The notes beneath the pieces are model-generated. The model searched no databases, had not been told where the DNA came from, and saw nothing but the letters and a program-made list of their open reading frames with translations. A stretch of DNA of 64,000 bases. Source: Eubacteriales Family XIII. Incertae Sedis bacterium. GTDB taxonomy: Bacteria; Bacillota; Clostridia; Peptostreptococcales; Anaerovoracaceae. Positions 35,625 through 44,044 of this stretch are shown piece after piece (position 1 is the stretch's first letter; each line of letters opens with the position of its first letter). The position numbers and the translations under genes were made by a program. Location of the stretch: contig JAISKC010000055.1 in assembly GCA_031261345.1 (NCBI GenBank), positions 62,001 to 126,000 of the forward strand. The letters are read 5' to 3'.

Positions 35625-38600
35625 TTAAAGTCTTGTCTTAATTATTTCCGCAATTTCCTTTGCATTAATTCCACCTGATGAGGTATCCTCGGTCACAATT
35701 AAGTTGCCATTTTCTTCGGATATTCCATTCATTTGATAATGTGTTTTTTTACCTTCCCATTTCCTCCGGTAATTATAATCCCCCATCATGCCAAGATGCT
35801 CCCAGTAAACATCGGAACCATCTGATGTGCGTATTGTGAAATCCGGAAGCCAGTTCGATCCATCATCCAGAGTTATCTGTTTTTCATAAATGTAATTCTT
35901 TTTCGCATGGTACAACTCATTCGCAATAATGACTTCTGATTTCGATCGGACTTGTTCGTCCGCGATAGTTACATGAATGAGATTCTGATCGTACCATCCG
36001 GACTTATATTCACGAATTACCGGCTTCGCAATGAATAGATTCGTCTTACGTCGAGCCAAGTCCGAATACTCTGGTGCTGTGTAATGTTTTAACTCCCAGG
36101 GTTCTTTGTTGTAAAGAATATAGATTTTTTCTGACTGACGGGTTAAGGCGGTATATACCATTTCCCGTGTAATAAATGGATTAATGCCTTTATCGGGTTC
36201 ATTGATTACAAATATGGTCGCCTTGAATCCTGAGCCTTGAGCTTTATGAATAGTGAGGGCATATGCAAGTTCGATATCCTTTTCTCTTTCCGAAACTCCG
36301 CTTTTAAACCCATAAGTAAATCCTTGTTGAGATGAGAATTCAACATTGTGATACTCATTCTTACCACGCCTGCTTTCGGGATATAATCCTGTTACTAATC
36401 CAGTTTCTCCATTGGCAATATAGTTTTCACAGCCGTCTGATGGAAACCCTTTCCCATATTTCCCCCGTTCTTGATTCTTAATATTAATTACCTTTTCACC
36501 ATAGAGAATTGAACCATTACCCAATGGATTATTCGTAAACTTTTTTTTATGATAGCCGTCTACATTCTTGTTAGGTCGATAATGATCATGTATATACCTG
36601 TTAATGGTAGTTGTTCCTGATACCTCATTATTTCGATATGGGGATAAAATTTGCCAAGCATCAACCAGTTCGACTTTTCCGAAATTCATCCATTCACCAT
36701 TGGCGATTCCGCCTATCGAATAGTCAAATCCATCAATATCATCAATATCAGTCATACCTTGATGTTCAGTTCCATAAACATTCTCCATCTGTGTGATTTC
36801 GACAATTGTATCGAAAAGTAAAGCTTCAAGCTCATCGGTATTCTTGTAACTGATAATTTTTATGTTCGTGTCGTCAGATGCGATACGCTCAAAGATGTTA
36901 TCTCCGACTTCCTTTGCCTGATCCTCAGTGAAGAGTTTACTTAGTTCAACATCGAGCCTGTCATTATCACCGCCACTCTTCTTTTGTCTGTTTGAAATTA
37001 GTAGACTTGCATATCGAGGTTGATCCGGCATGTTACGTAGAACCTGTACAAGTTCCCAAAACGGTTTTCCTGCACCAATGGGGGGTAACTGGTTGGGATC
37101 ACCGACAAAGATGATACGTTTGGCAGACTGAGCAGCTTCGATTAGTGCGCCAAACATTTCCTCTGTGAGCATAGAAGATTCATCTACGATTACTGTCTGT
37201 GCTGGTACTGAAGGGTCTTTCTCTCCTGAAAGATAATACGACCATGTATTAAAATCACAATGATGCGATTTTAATAGATACTGGAATAAAGTACGTGCTA
37301 CAGGATTAATCCCTTGCTCTCGTAATTTTTGTTTTAGTACAACCATTGCTTTCCCTGTCGGTGCCAAGACAAGGATTCCTTCGTCTTGAATTGTCTTGTT
37401 CATGCAAAGTGCAACGAGCGTAGTAGTTTTTCCTGTCCCCGCACCACCGGTTAATACAGATACCTCAGATTGAGCCATTTTACGAATTGCTATTGCCTTT
37501 TCTTCTCTTGATTTTGATTCGTGTTCATCTCCCGGCACCTTTTTGCCCAATACCTGTTCCAGCAGTAAATCCCAATTGTCATTAATATCGATATCCTTTT
37601 TCAACCTTGGTCGGATAATATTCTTAATTAGTGTATCTATCTTAGTTATGCGATCCAGTTGATAAGCTATTCCGTCGACTTTTTCTTGATCGATTTCTAA
37701 TACTACTTCTTGTCGATTGAAGAGTCCATCAAAGATTCCGTCTGCATCAAGTGCGAGAATCGTTTTCTTTCTTATATCAGTTTCAATCTCAATAACGTCA
37801 GAACGGAATTCGTTTACGCGGCGAGTGATGTCGTCAATTAATGTAAAAGTCGAGCCATTCTCTGTCTCCATTTCTAAAATGGATGTAATGATTGCCCGTA
37901 GCCGTCTTTCATCATCAGGGTCTTCAATATTGCTAGGTTCTGGCACTTGCGGAAAGATTCCTTCAACTATTTTATTTGGATATAATCCCAGATCAATTTG
38001 ACATATACCAAATTGATACTTCAATTCAAGTAGCCGTGTTTGTTCATATAGAATATATGGATTCCCAACAACTTTTTCAATTAGATTATTAATGTTGAAA
38101 ATATCAGTCAATGACTTTTTGTTATATATTTTCACCTTATCTGGATTTAGCAATAAATTCGCCTGGTCGATTGTAAGAGTAAGCCGTGACAATAACTCAA
38201 GAAATGGTCTTTGCTCATCCAACTCATATCGGACGGTGCGCAAAATACTCTTCGTTATTCTTTTCGAGATCGCAGTCTTATTTTCTGGTAGATATTCTTC
38301 AAGCCGTCCAATAGCATCAGCAAGCTCATCCCAAATTTTTTCATCCGCAAGCTTTGCTTTGATTGCTTTAGCAACATCAAATCCAAAAGGAATACCCATT
38401 GCTGATAAAACTGCGCCGAGTCCTGGATAAGCACCTCTATCCAACCAAATATTAGCGAGTTTTTCTCTACACCATTTCAGACAATAGTCCCAATCTGAAC
38501 CATCTCCATAATCCAGATTGATTTCTTTGTATTTATTCAATATGGTTATTGTTTTGTTAAGAACCTGTATCAAAGCATCATGCGACAAATGCTCCGTGGC

Positions 38601-39422
38601 AAAAGAGAACTCCTCAAAATAATCATCTGGTGCAATAACAATCAATTCATCAGGATTCTGCTCAGGATGTTCTTTTAAATAGGTTTGAATTGCGTTAAAA
38701 GGGAATAAGAAACCATCGTTTCGATCCTCTCTAATGCTATGACCGAGTTTCCTTTCCCACAGTAACGCATCCATATCGTCATCCGATACATTTGCGGAAT
38801 ACTTATATTGCTCTTGATCACCAAGAGAATTTAGAACGCCAATGCCTATTATTATTCGCCCTGCACTTTCTATGAACGGCACAGTTTTAGCATAAGCTAT
38901 GATCATAGAGCTATATTCTTCAACGTCTTGATAGAAATAATTGAAAATGTTTCTTTGATTATTCCCGTTTGAAATCCAATCGCCCTTACCAACATCAACT
39001 TCGATGCTATCGTCAAATTGCGTAAAGTAAATCTCGTGAGGTAATGTATCCCCTCTGTCGTCTTTTCGCAATGTCCATCTAAACGGTCTTCCTAAAAATG
39101 AATATGGGGGAATAACTATATCAGTATCACAGATATGCGTAAAATACTCATGGCCTTTTTTTCTATAAGGAGGGCTATAAGGGTGATGAACAGGCATCAC
39201 ATTTTCAGTTGGGGACATAAACATTCCAGACTCACCAACGCATGGAGGTGTACCTTCCAAATCGAAAGGTTTTCCGGCATATGCAATCTCTTTTTCGTCA
39301 TTCTTTTTTTCTGCAATATTTTTCAATATCCGACAAGCTTGATTTTTCTCTGGATGACAACAAACCGTTCCATCCCATCCATGATCGTGCCACGGAACTC
39401 TTACCGATAAATGCTGTACCAT
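35625..39422 (-). CDS. RecD-like SF1 helicase with C-terminal PD-(D/E)XK-type nuclease domain
   Basis: This 1265-residue protein has GGGG before the ATG. The N-terminal 650 residues are mostly unrecognised but begin with a Cys/His/Trp-rich block (PWHDHGWDGTVCCHPEKNQAC) that may bind metal. The helicase core has Walker A VLTGGAGTGKTTTLVALC (about 660), PTGKAM, Walker B TVIVDESSMLTEEM, VGDPNQLPPIGAGKPF, and late motifs AYALTIHKAQGSGFK and VYTALTRQSEKIYILYN, as in RecD. The last 130 residues read SKSEVIIANELY, YEKQI, LPDFTIRTSDGSDVYWEHL and WEGKKTHYQMNG, a restriction-like nuclease layout (E...D..E/W..K). DNA unwinding and cutting in anti-phage defence is inferred from this fusion and the context. 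Confidence 0.8.
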   Translation of the reverse strand: MVQHLSVRVPWHDHGWDGTVCCHPEKNQACRILKNIAEKKNDEKEIAYAGKPFDLEGTPPCVGESGMFMSPTENVMPVHHPYSPPYRKKGHEYFTHICDTDIVIPPYSFLGRPFRWTLRKDDRGDTLPHEIYFTQFDDSIEVDVGKGDWISNGNNQRNIFNYFYQDVEEYSSMIIAYAKTVPFIESAGRIIIGIGVLNSLGDQEQYKYSANVSDDDMDALLWERKLGHSIREDRNDGFLFPFNAIQTYLKEHPEQNPDELIVIAPDDYFEEFSFATEHLSHDALIQVLNKTITILNKYKEINLDYGDGSDWDYCLKWCREKLANIWLDRGAYPGLGAVLSAMGIPFGFDVAKAIKAKLADEKIWDELADAIGRLEEYLPENKTAISKRITKSILRTVRYELDEQRPFLELLSRLTLTIDQANLLLNPDKVKIYNKKSLTDIFNINNLIEKVVGNPYILYEQTRLLELKYQFGICQIDLGLYPNKIVEGIFPQVPEPSNIEDPDDERRLRAIITSILEMETENGSTFTLIDDITRRVNEFRSDVIEIETDIRKKTILALDADGIFDGLFNRQEVVLEIDQEKVDGIAYQLDRITKIDTLIKNIIRPRLKKDIDINDNWDLLLEQVLGKKVPGDEHESKSREEKAIAIRKMAQSEVSVLTGGAGTGKTTTLVALCMNKTIQDEGILVLAPTGKAMVVLKQKLREQGINPVARTLFQYLLKSHHCDFNTWSYYLSGEKDPSVPAQTVIVDESSMLTEEMFGALIEAAQSAKRIIFVGDPNQLPPIGAGKPFWELVQVLRNMPDQPRYASLLISNRQKKSGGDNDRLDVELSKLFTEDQAKEVGDNIFERIASDDTNIKIISYKNTDELEALLFDTIVEITQMENVYGTEHQGMTDIDDIDGFDYSIGGIANGEWMNFGKVELVDAWQILSPYRNNEVSGTTTINRYIHDHYRPNKNVDGYHKKKFTNNPLGNGSILYGEKVINIKNQERGKYGKGFPSDGCENYIANGETGLVTGLYPESRRGKNEYHNVEFSSQQGFTYGFKSGVSEREKDIELAYALTIHKAQGSGFKATIFVINEPDKGINPFITREMVYTALTRQSEKIYILYNKEPWELKHYTAPEYSDLARRKTNLFIAKPVIREYKSGWYDQNLIHVTIADEQVRSKSEVIIANELYHAKKNYIYEKQITLDDGSNWLPDFTIRTSDGSDVYWEHLGMMGDYNYRRKWEGKKTHYQMNGISEENGNLIVTEDTSSGGINAKEIAEIIKTRL

Positions 39423-39434
39423 TATTAAACCCCT

Positions 39435-40658
39435 TTATCCAACCAATAACGACGACTGCTTTCCATATCCAGTTATATATGCTCTTTCTTTTGCTCGTGT
39501 AAGCGCTACATACAGAAGGCATTTTTCAGCCGTCAACGACTCTGACTCAGATACGGCATCTGTATGATCTATTGCGGATTCGAGTGGGATCGCGTTATTG
39601 TTTGCCGCAGCCACGAAAACAAAGCCAAACTCCAATCCCTTGACGCGATGCATCGTTGCAACTCTAACTCCTTTGTGTGACCGATTGTCTGATTTGCCTC
39701 GTTTGATTTCATAGAATTCAATTTCTGCATTTTTCAATGCAGTCGCATACTCTTTTACAAGAGAATTCGTGCGTGCGACGATACAAATATTGCTATTCTC
39801 AATTCCGGCTTGCGTTAAATTCCTTATTTCATCAATAATATGGCTTATTTCCTCGGCTTGCGACTTATAGCGATTTATTTCAGGAATATCATCATGTGTT
39901 AGAGACTGACAATCCTTGCCGTTATCGTAGCCATCGTCAAGATCGTCAAAAGATATTCCTTTTAGAATTCCAAATGCATATCTACGAATTTCTTCGGTAG
40001 TTCGGTAAGCAACGTCTTGCTTGAGGGTGTCAACAGAGATAATGGTTTTATCATAATAAAAGAATGGATTATAATTTGACGGCAACTGTGACCTTACTTT
40101 TTGTATTTTCTTTGAATCGAGTCTAACCAATGGAATAGTGAAGCGATTCCACATCTCTTTTTGGAACTGTGTCATCATACTTTTGACTGTAACTACCAGT
40201 ATGCGCTTGCCTTTTCCACGCAGAATAAGTTCTGACATCAAGATTCCAGCCTCGAGCGTTTTGCCCAATCCAACAGAGTCTGCGATGAGAATTCTCTGCC
40301 TAAGTTTGGATAATGCCGTCTGCGCAGGGAGTAGCTGATAATTCAGCATATCCATTGCTGCTTTATCTCCGATGTGTATTGCATTGTCAGTTGGAATCTT
40401 CTTTCGCCATTGGCCTTCAATGTAAAGCCTTGATTTTCTAAAAAATGGCGATTCATCCGGAACTAATCTTATTTTGGTTGGGTCAACCTGTTCTATTTCT
40501 TCAAGGTCGGAAAGAAATATAGTTTCGTGATCTTTGACAAGGGGGGTAATCCCGACACAATACAAGGCTTTCTGGTCAAGCCTGTTTGTTTCTACCTTCC
40601 TGACCATCCATTCTTCATCGCGGATAATCAGTCTCATTCCCTGAGCATAATCGTTCAT
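39435..40658 (-). CDS. Chimeric helicase: SNF2-type N-terminus joined to UvrD-type C-terminus
   Basis: ATG 40658 follows AGGGG, giving 407 residues. Residues 1 to about 217 look like the start of a large SNF2/DrmD-like helicase: RLIIRDEEWMVRKV, Walker A ADSVGLGKTLEAGILMSEL, ILVVTVKSMMTQFQKEMW and YDKTIISVDTLKQD. From about 218 on the sequence is UvrD/PcrA-type: YRTTEEIRRYAFGILKG, NICIVARTN, GVRVATMHRVKGLEFGFVFV and CLLYVALTRAKERAYITGYG. The join near 40007 falls on the word YRT, which both families could share. The protein lacks SNF2 motifs II-VI and UvrD motifs I-III, so full helicase activity is unlikely. An in-frame deletion that removed several genes is the simplest origin. It is the first gene of the cargo operon. 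Confidence 0.8.
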   Translation of the reverse strand: MNDYAQGMRLIIRDEEWMVRKVETNRLDQKALYCVGITPLVKDHETIFLSDLEEIEQVDPTKIRLVPDESPFFRKSRLYIEGQWRKKIPTDNAIHIGDKAAMDMLNYQLLPAQTALSKLRQRILIADSVGLGKTLEAGILMSELILRGKGKRILVVTVKSMMTQFQKEMWNRFTIPLVRLDSKKIQKVRSQLPSNYNPFFYYDKTIISVDTLKQDVAYRTTEEIRRYAFGILKGISFDDLDDGYDNGKDCQSLTHDDIPEINRYKSQAEEISHIIDEIRNLTQAGIENSNICIVARTNSLVKEYATALKNAEIEFYEIKRGKSDNRSHKGVRVATMHRVKGLEFGFVFVAAANNNAIPLESAIDHTDAVSESESLTAEKCLLYVALTRAKERAYITGYGKQSSLLVG

Positions 40659-40718
40659 CAAGTCCCCTGTGTTTTCTCCACCAATTGCATTGTTATGAGA
40701 TAAATTATAGTTTTAATA

Positions 40719-40727
40719 ATTATACCA
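40719..40727 (-). promoter_or_regulatory. Extended -10 promoter of the cargo operon
   Basis: TGGTATAAT on minus, 61 bp before the chimeric helicase gene. The near-palindrome ACACCGTGT (40730) next to it could be an operator. Confidence 0.5.
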
Positions 40728-40948
40728 CCACACCGTGTAAACATGATAATGTTTTTTGCGAAAAGTATTAGTTCTGACCAATAATTCGGACTAAAGTAAT
40801 AACGCTATTTCAAAGCATTTGGAATCTCAATTTCAGATAGTTAGTTGAGGTGAAAATAGTTCTCAATAATTCTTGCAAACATATGTTCTTTTATGTTAGA
40901 CTGACTATTATCACATAAAGCGAATTGGATTTTGAATGGAGGTGCATG

Positions 40949-41380
40949 ATGTCAGAACTGAATGACAATAATGCTGTAGAATATCCCGAACGAGTTTACG
41001 ATGAGCGGCTCGGCTGGTGGTACAAGAAAGACGAAAATGATATTTATTATCTTGATATCGATGATGACGAGTCTGACATACCTGTGGAACCTGTTTACGA
41101 CATCAGCCCTCGTGGTCGCGCTCATGAGCGGTTTATTAAAGAGTACCGTAAGTCATTCTACAATTCCCTACTTTGTCGAGGTGAACTCAACAAATATCTG
41201 GCTCAGATATCTGACGATGCTTTTAAGCGTCATTCGCTGATTGTGAAGCAAATGGCTGATGCGGATCCGCTTATCAGTGAAGAATTGAAAATGAATGATC
41301 CCGAAAAATGGATTGGTCTAATGAATAACATCCGAAATCGTGCGGACGAGATTGTAAACGCTGAACTTATTTACGTCTAA
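40949..41380 (+). CDS. TnpV-like mobile-element protein
   Basis: The ATG at 40949 stands 6 nt after GGAGG; this gives 143 residues. The C-terminal 90 residues follow the TnpV family pattern: RGRAHERFIKEYRKSFYNSL, LNKYLAQISDDAFKRHSLIV, and the end SEELKMNDPEKWIGLMNNI, then RADEIV. TnpV proteins are carried by clostridial transposons and mobilizable elements; their role is unknown. The acidic N-terminal part (DIDDDESD) is divergent. It is the first plus-strand gene of the element backbone. Confidence 0.78.
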   Translation: MSELNDNNAVEYPERVYDERLGWWYKKDENDIYYLDIDDDESDIPVEPVYDISPRGRAHERFIKEYRKSFYNSLLCRGELNKYLAQISDDAFKRHSLIVKQMADADPLISEELKMNDPEKWIGLMNNIRNRADEIVNAELIYV

Positions 41381-41448
41381 TCAATACATTCATCTCGCGT
41401 TCTTTTGAAATGTGCCTCCACTGCGAGGCATATTTTTCATCTTTTTTT

Positions 41449-41800
41449 CAAAAGGTGTATACTTTTTTCGAAAAATTTCATTATTAATAGTAAAGGGCTT
41501 ATTCTCTGTCATAATACCTGTCACCAGAAATAAAAATATTTTTCTTAAAAGTGTTTAAATTTCTCGAAAAATTTCATTATTAGTATTAGAGGGCATACTC
41601 GTTGTGGCAATACATTTCACATCGGCAGATAAAATTTATTTTCAATAGTGTTTAAATTATTCAATAATTTTCGCTATTACAAGTAGAGGGTTGCAAACCG
41701 ACAGCACTTCACTTTGTCAGTCGGCAAATAGGATAAGTATATTTTTCAAAACACTTAACATTCGCTTTCTTGGGTGCCTTCAAGTAGAGGGCATTTTTTG
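41449..41800 (+). repeat. Three to four degenerate ~95-100 bp tandem repeats
   Basis: GTGT(A/T)TA(A/C)... CGAAAAATTTCATTATTA ... AGGGC recurs with starts near 41455, 41549 and 41649; a shorter fourth end (AAGTAGAGGGCATTT) lies at 41780. The A/T-rich left half and the AGGGC end are kept while the rest drifts. Iteron-like or regulatory use is possible. Confidence 0.65.
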
Positions 41801-41898
41801 TTGCGGAAATGAGTGCGAGATTATATCCCTATTTGAAAACGTATCGGTGTATGAAAGGAGGAACTTAGAGCGCCGAAATATGACTGTCCATGGGTATA

Positions 41899-41943
41899 GC
41901 GAGCAACGGATAGTGACCCCTACGTGGTCGCTATCCCGCTCGC
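41899..41943 (+). other. Nested hairpin, candidate origin of transfer
   Basis: GATAGTGACC (41909-41918) pairs with GGTCGCTATC (41926-41935) with one G-T type mismatch around a 7-nt loop. GCGAGC (41899) pairs with GCTCGC (41938) outside it. It lies 110 bp before mobC and the relaxase, the usual place of oriT. The nick site was not identified. Confidence 0.55.
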
Positions 41944-42052
41944 CGCCTAATGACGGAAGCGAGGGGAGCGCCCCTACGGCTGCGGTGCAGCCTACCCCCG
42001 ATGGCTACATCGAAAATATTAATTATCAAATCAATTAGAAAGAGAGGAACAA

Positions 42053-42379
42053 ATGAAAACGCAAGAACACAGAACTCACAGGATTAAGGTCAGGCTTACC
42101 GATGAGGAAGTAAAGCAGATTGATGATTACGCATCTGCTTGTGGACTCAGACGGTCGCAATTTATGAGAATGCTGGCTATTGGCAAATACCCGAAGCCAA
42201 AGCCGCCAATGGTATTTTGGGAAATAGTTCAGGAGCTATACAACATCCACAATACCTTTAATCCATTACTGCAAAATGAAAATTTCAAAGATGTGGCAAT
42301 AGCTGCACAAAAGGATATTGAGGAAATAATTCTCGAATTTGAAAGGACGGCACTCATGCCAGAAAAGGTGAAAATATAA
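42053..42379 (+). CDS. MobC-like relaxosome protein
   Basis: This 108-residue protein starts with a ribbon-helix-helix (HRIKVRLTDEEVKQIDDYAS, then GLRRSQFMRMLAIG) and then a helical part. Such proteins bind oriT and help the relaxase to nick. GAGAGG precedes the ATG. The stop overlaps the relaxase start (ATAATGG), showing coupled expression. Confidence 0.8.
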   Translation: MKTQEHRTHRIKVRLTDEEVKQIDDYASACGLRRSQFMRMLAIGKYPKPKPPMVFWEIVQELYNIHNTFNPLLQNENFKDVAIAAQKDIEEIILEFERTALMPEKVKI

Positions 42380-43740
42380 TGGCTACTACAAGTTTATGGC
42401 ATATAAAGGGCGATATCAGAAAGCTCATCTCATATGTCGAAAATGAAAAGAAAACAGTTCTTTCTTCCGGCGAAAATCTCGGTCTTGATAATGTCATTGC
42501 CTATGATACCAATATGGCGAAGACTGCCGAGCGAAAATTTGTTACCGGCATCAACTGTCTGCCGAGTATCGCAGCAAAGGAAATGATAATTACTAAACTC
42601 CAATTTGGGAAGACAGATGGTCGGATTGCTTATCACGGCTATCAGAGTTTTCTCCCCTGCGAAGTGTCGCCTGACATAGCGCATGAGATTGGAATCAAAT
42701 ATGCCAAAGCAATGTGGGGTGATAGATTTCAGGTAATCGTATCCACGCATCTCGACAAAGAACACATTCACAATCACTTTTGTCTTAACAGCGTTTCGTT
42801 CATCGATGGTGGAAAATACGACCGCTCGAAGGCAGAATATATTCGTATGCGAAAAGTCTCAGATGGTCTGTGCCGGGAATATGGTCTTTCGGTAATAGAG
42901 GAACCACGCAAACATACACCACGACAAATATACTGTGCTGAAAAAAGAAAAGAGTCTACGCTTTACAACATTATCAGAGCGGACATCGACGAGGCCATTG
43001 GTGCTTCGATTACGGATAAACAATTCTTTGCTGTAATGAAGAATAAAGGTTATGTTTTCAACTTTGACCCGAACCGAAAATATCACACTCTTAGGGCTCC
43101 GGGTATGCAGCACAACGTCAGGCTCAAAACCCTAGGTACTAATTATACAAAAGATGCAATTTATCAGCGGATACTTGAGAATCGTTTCCCAAATTACAAA
43201 CTGCACAGGCCGATGCCGATTCGGAGGAGGTATTGCCAAGTACACCACCCTTTGAAAAATAAAATCGGCGGTATCTATGGGCTATATCTTCACTACTGCT
43301 TTCTTCTCGGCATATTACCAAAGGGCAAACCAAGTCGAAAGCCACATGCCGTCCTACGAGCGGAGAGGCGAAAAGTTGAGAAGTCTTTGGCGCAGCTATA
43401 TCTTATCCGTGAGAACAAGATAGCGAGTGTAGACGATCTTAATGCGTTTGTCTATTCTCACACAACGGCGTTAATCGAACTGGAGTCACAGAGGACAAAG
43501 ATTATAAATAAACTTCGCAGGGCTATAGACCCCGATGTTATTGCAGACCTCAAAAATCACAGGGCTTTGCTGACTGACAAGATGAAACCGATTCGCATAG
43601 ACATCAATACAGCAAAAACCATTATCAGCAGAATAGATGAAATCCACAGTAGCATAGCACGGGCTCATGAACACAATGAGCGAATGCGATTACTTGAAAC
43701 ACAAACTATTACGAAAGGACAAAGAGAACATGGACGTTAG
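42379..43740 (+). CDS. MOBP-type relaxase
   Basis: This 453-residue enzyme nicks oriT and stays joined to the DNA through a tyrosine. The histidine triad is clear: VSTHLDKEHIHNHFCLNSVS (about 121-140, His124, His129, His131, His133). The N-terminal region has YHGYQSFLPCEVSPDIAHEIG, and IYCAEKRKESTLYNIIRADID marks the next part. The catalytic tyrosine is probably Tyr20 (KLISYVENEKKT) by position. The C-terminal 120 residues are helical. MobC precedes it and a small protein overlaps its end. Confidence 0.88.
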   Translation: MATTSLWHIKGDIRKLISYVENEKKTVLSSGENLGLDNVIAYDTNMAKTAERKFVTGINCLPSIAAKEMIITKLQFGKTDGRIAYHGYQSFLPCEVSPDIAHEIGIKYAKAMWGDRFQVIVSTHLDKEHIHNHFCLNSVSFIDGGKYDRSKAEYIRMRKVSDGLCREYGLSVIEEPRKHTPRQIYCAEKRKESTLYNIIRADIDEAIGASITDKQFFAVMKNKGYVFNFDPNRKYHTLRAPGMQHNVRLKTLGTNYTKDAIYQRILENRFPNYKLHRPMPIRRRYCQVHHPLKNKIGGIYGLYLHYCFLLGILPKGKPSRKPHAVLRAERRKVEKSLAQLYLIRENKIASVDDLNAFVYSHTTALIELESQRTKIINKLRRAIDPDVIADLKNHRALLTDKMKPIRIDINTAKTIISRIDEIHSSIARAHEHNERMRLLETQTITKGQREHGR

Positions 43741-43918
43741 GCTAATTATTACGGGCGAAGTCCCGTCAGAAGCGTTTCTGGCTACAGCCAATGATTCTGC
43801 TAATAAAAACCCCAAATTATCAGATGAAGAAATCGAGTCGCTCGCACGGGTATTTCTGCCCGCGATTGAATTCGCCCACACGGCGGATTTAAGAAACAAA
43901 ACCCCCGATGTGATGTAA
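43730..43918 (+). CDS. Small element protein, unknown function
   Basis: ATG 43730 gives 62 residues (start MDVRLIITGEVPSEAFLA) and overlaps the relaxase end by 11 nt; AAAGGA lies upstream. It is acidic and ends in a helix (SDEEIESLARVFLPAIEFA). It is not recognised beyond its place: short proteins of this kind often follow relaxase genes in clostridial elements. Confidence 0.6.
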   Translation: MDVRLIITGEVPSEAFLATANDSANKNPKLSDEEIESLARVFLPAIEFAHTADLRNKTPDVM

Positions 43919-44044
43919 GCATTGCAGTAACCAATAAAAATACAATCTAGAGCAATTTACAGCATAATAACAGTTGAACAATTGTTCTTTACTGTATATC
44001 ATAGAATCACAACTAAAACAGTTGTGCAGAAGGAGAAAAACAAA

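Larger units (their letters stand above)
41381..42052. other. 672-bp non-coding region ahead of the mobilisation genes
   Basis: No gene is supported. The left 400 bp hold degenerate repeats of about 100 bp (listed). The right end holds a nested hairpin near 41899-41943 and GC-rich sequence (AGGGGAGCGCCCCT, 41963). Both fit an origin of transfer and its accessory sites. Confidence 0.6.

Noticed and set aside
31701..40658. Complete DISARM system
   Set aside because: Only a DrmD-like N-terminal fragment is seen; no methylase, DUF1998 protein or phospholipase D gene is present.
41449..41800. Possible CRISPR array in the mobile element
   Set aside because: Units are about 100 bp, diverged over their whole length, with no constant short repeat and no cas genes nearby.
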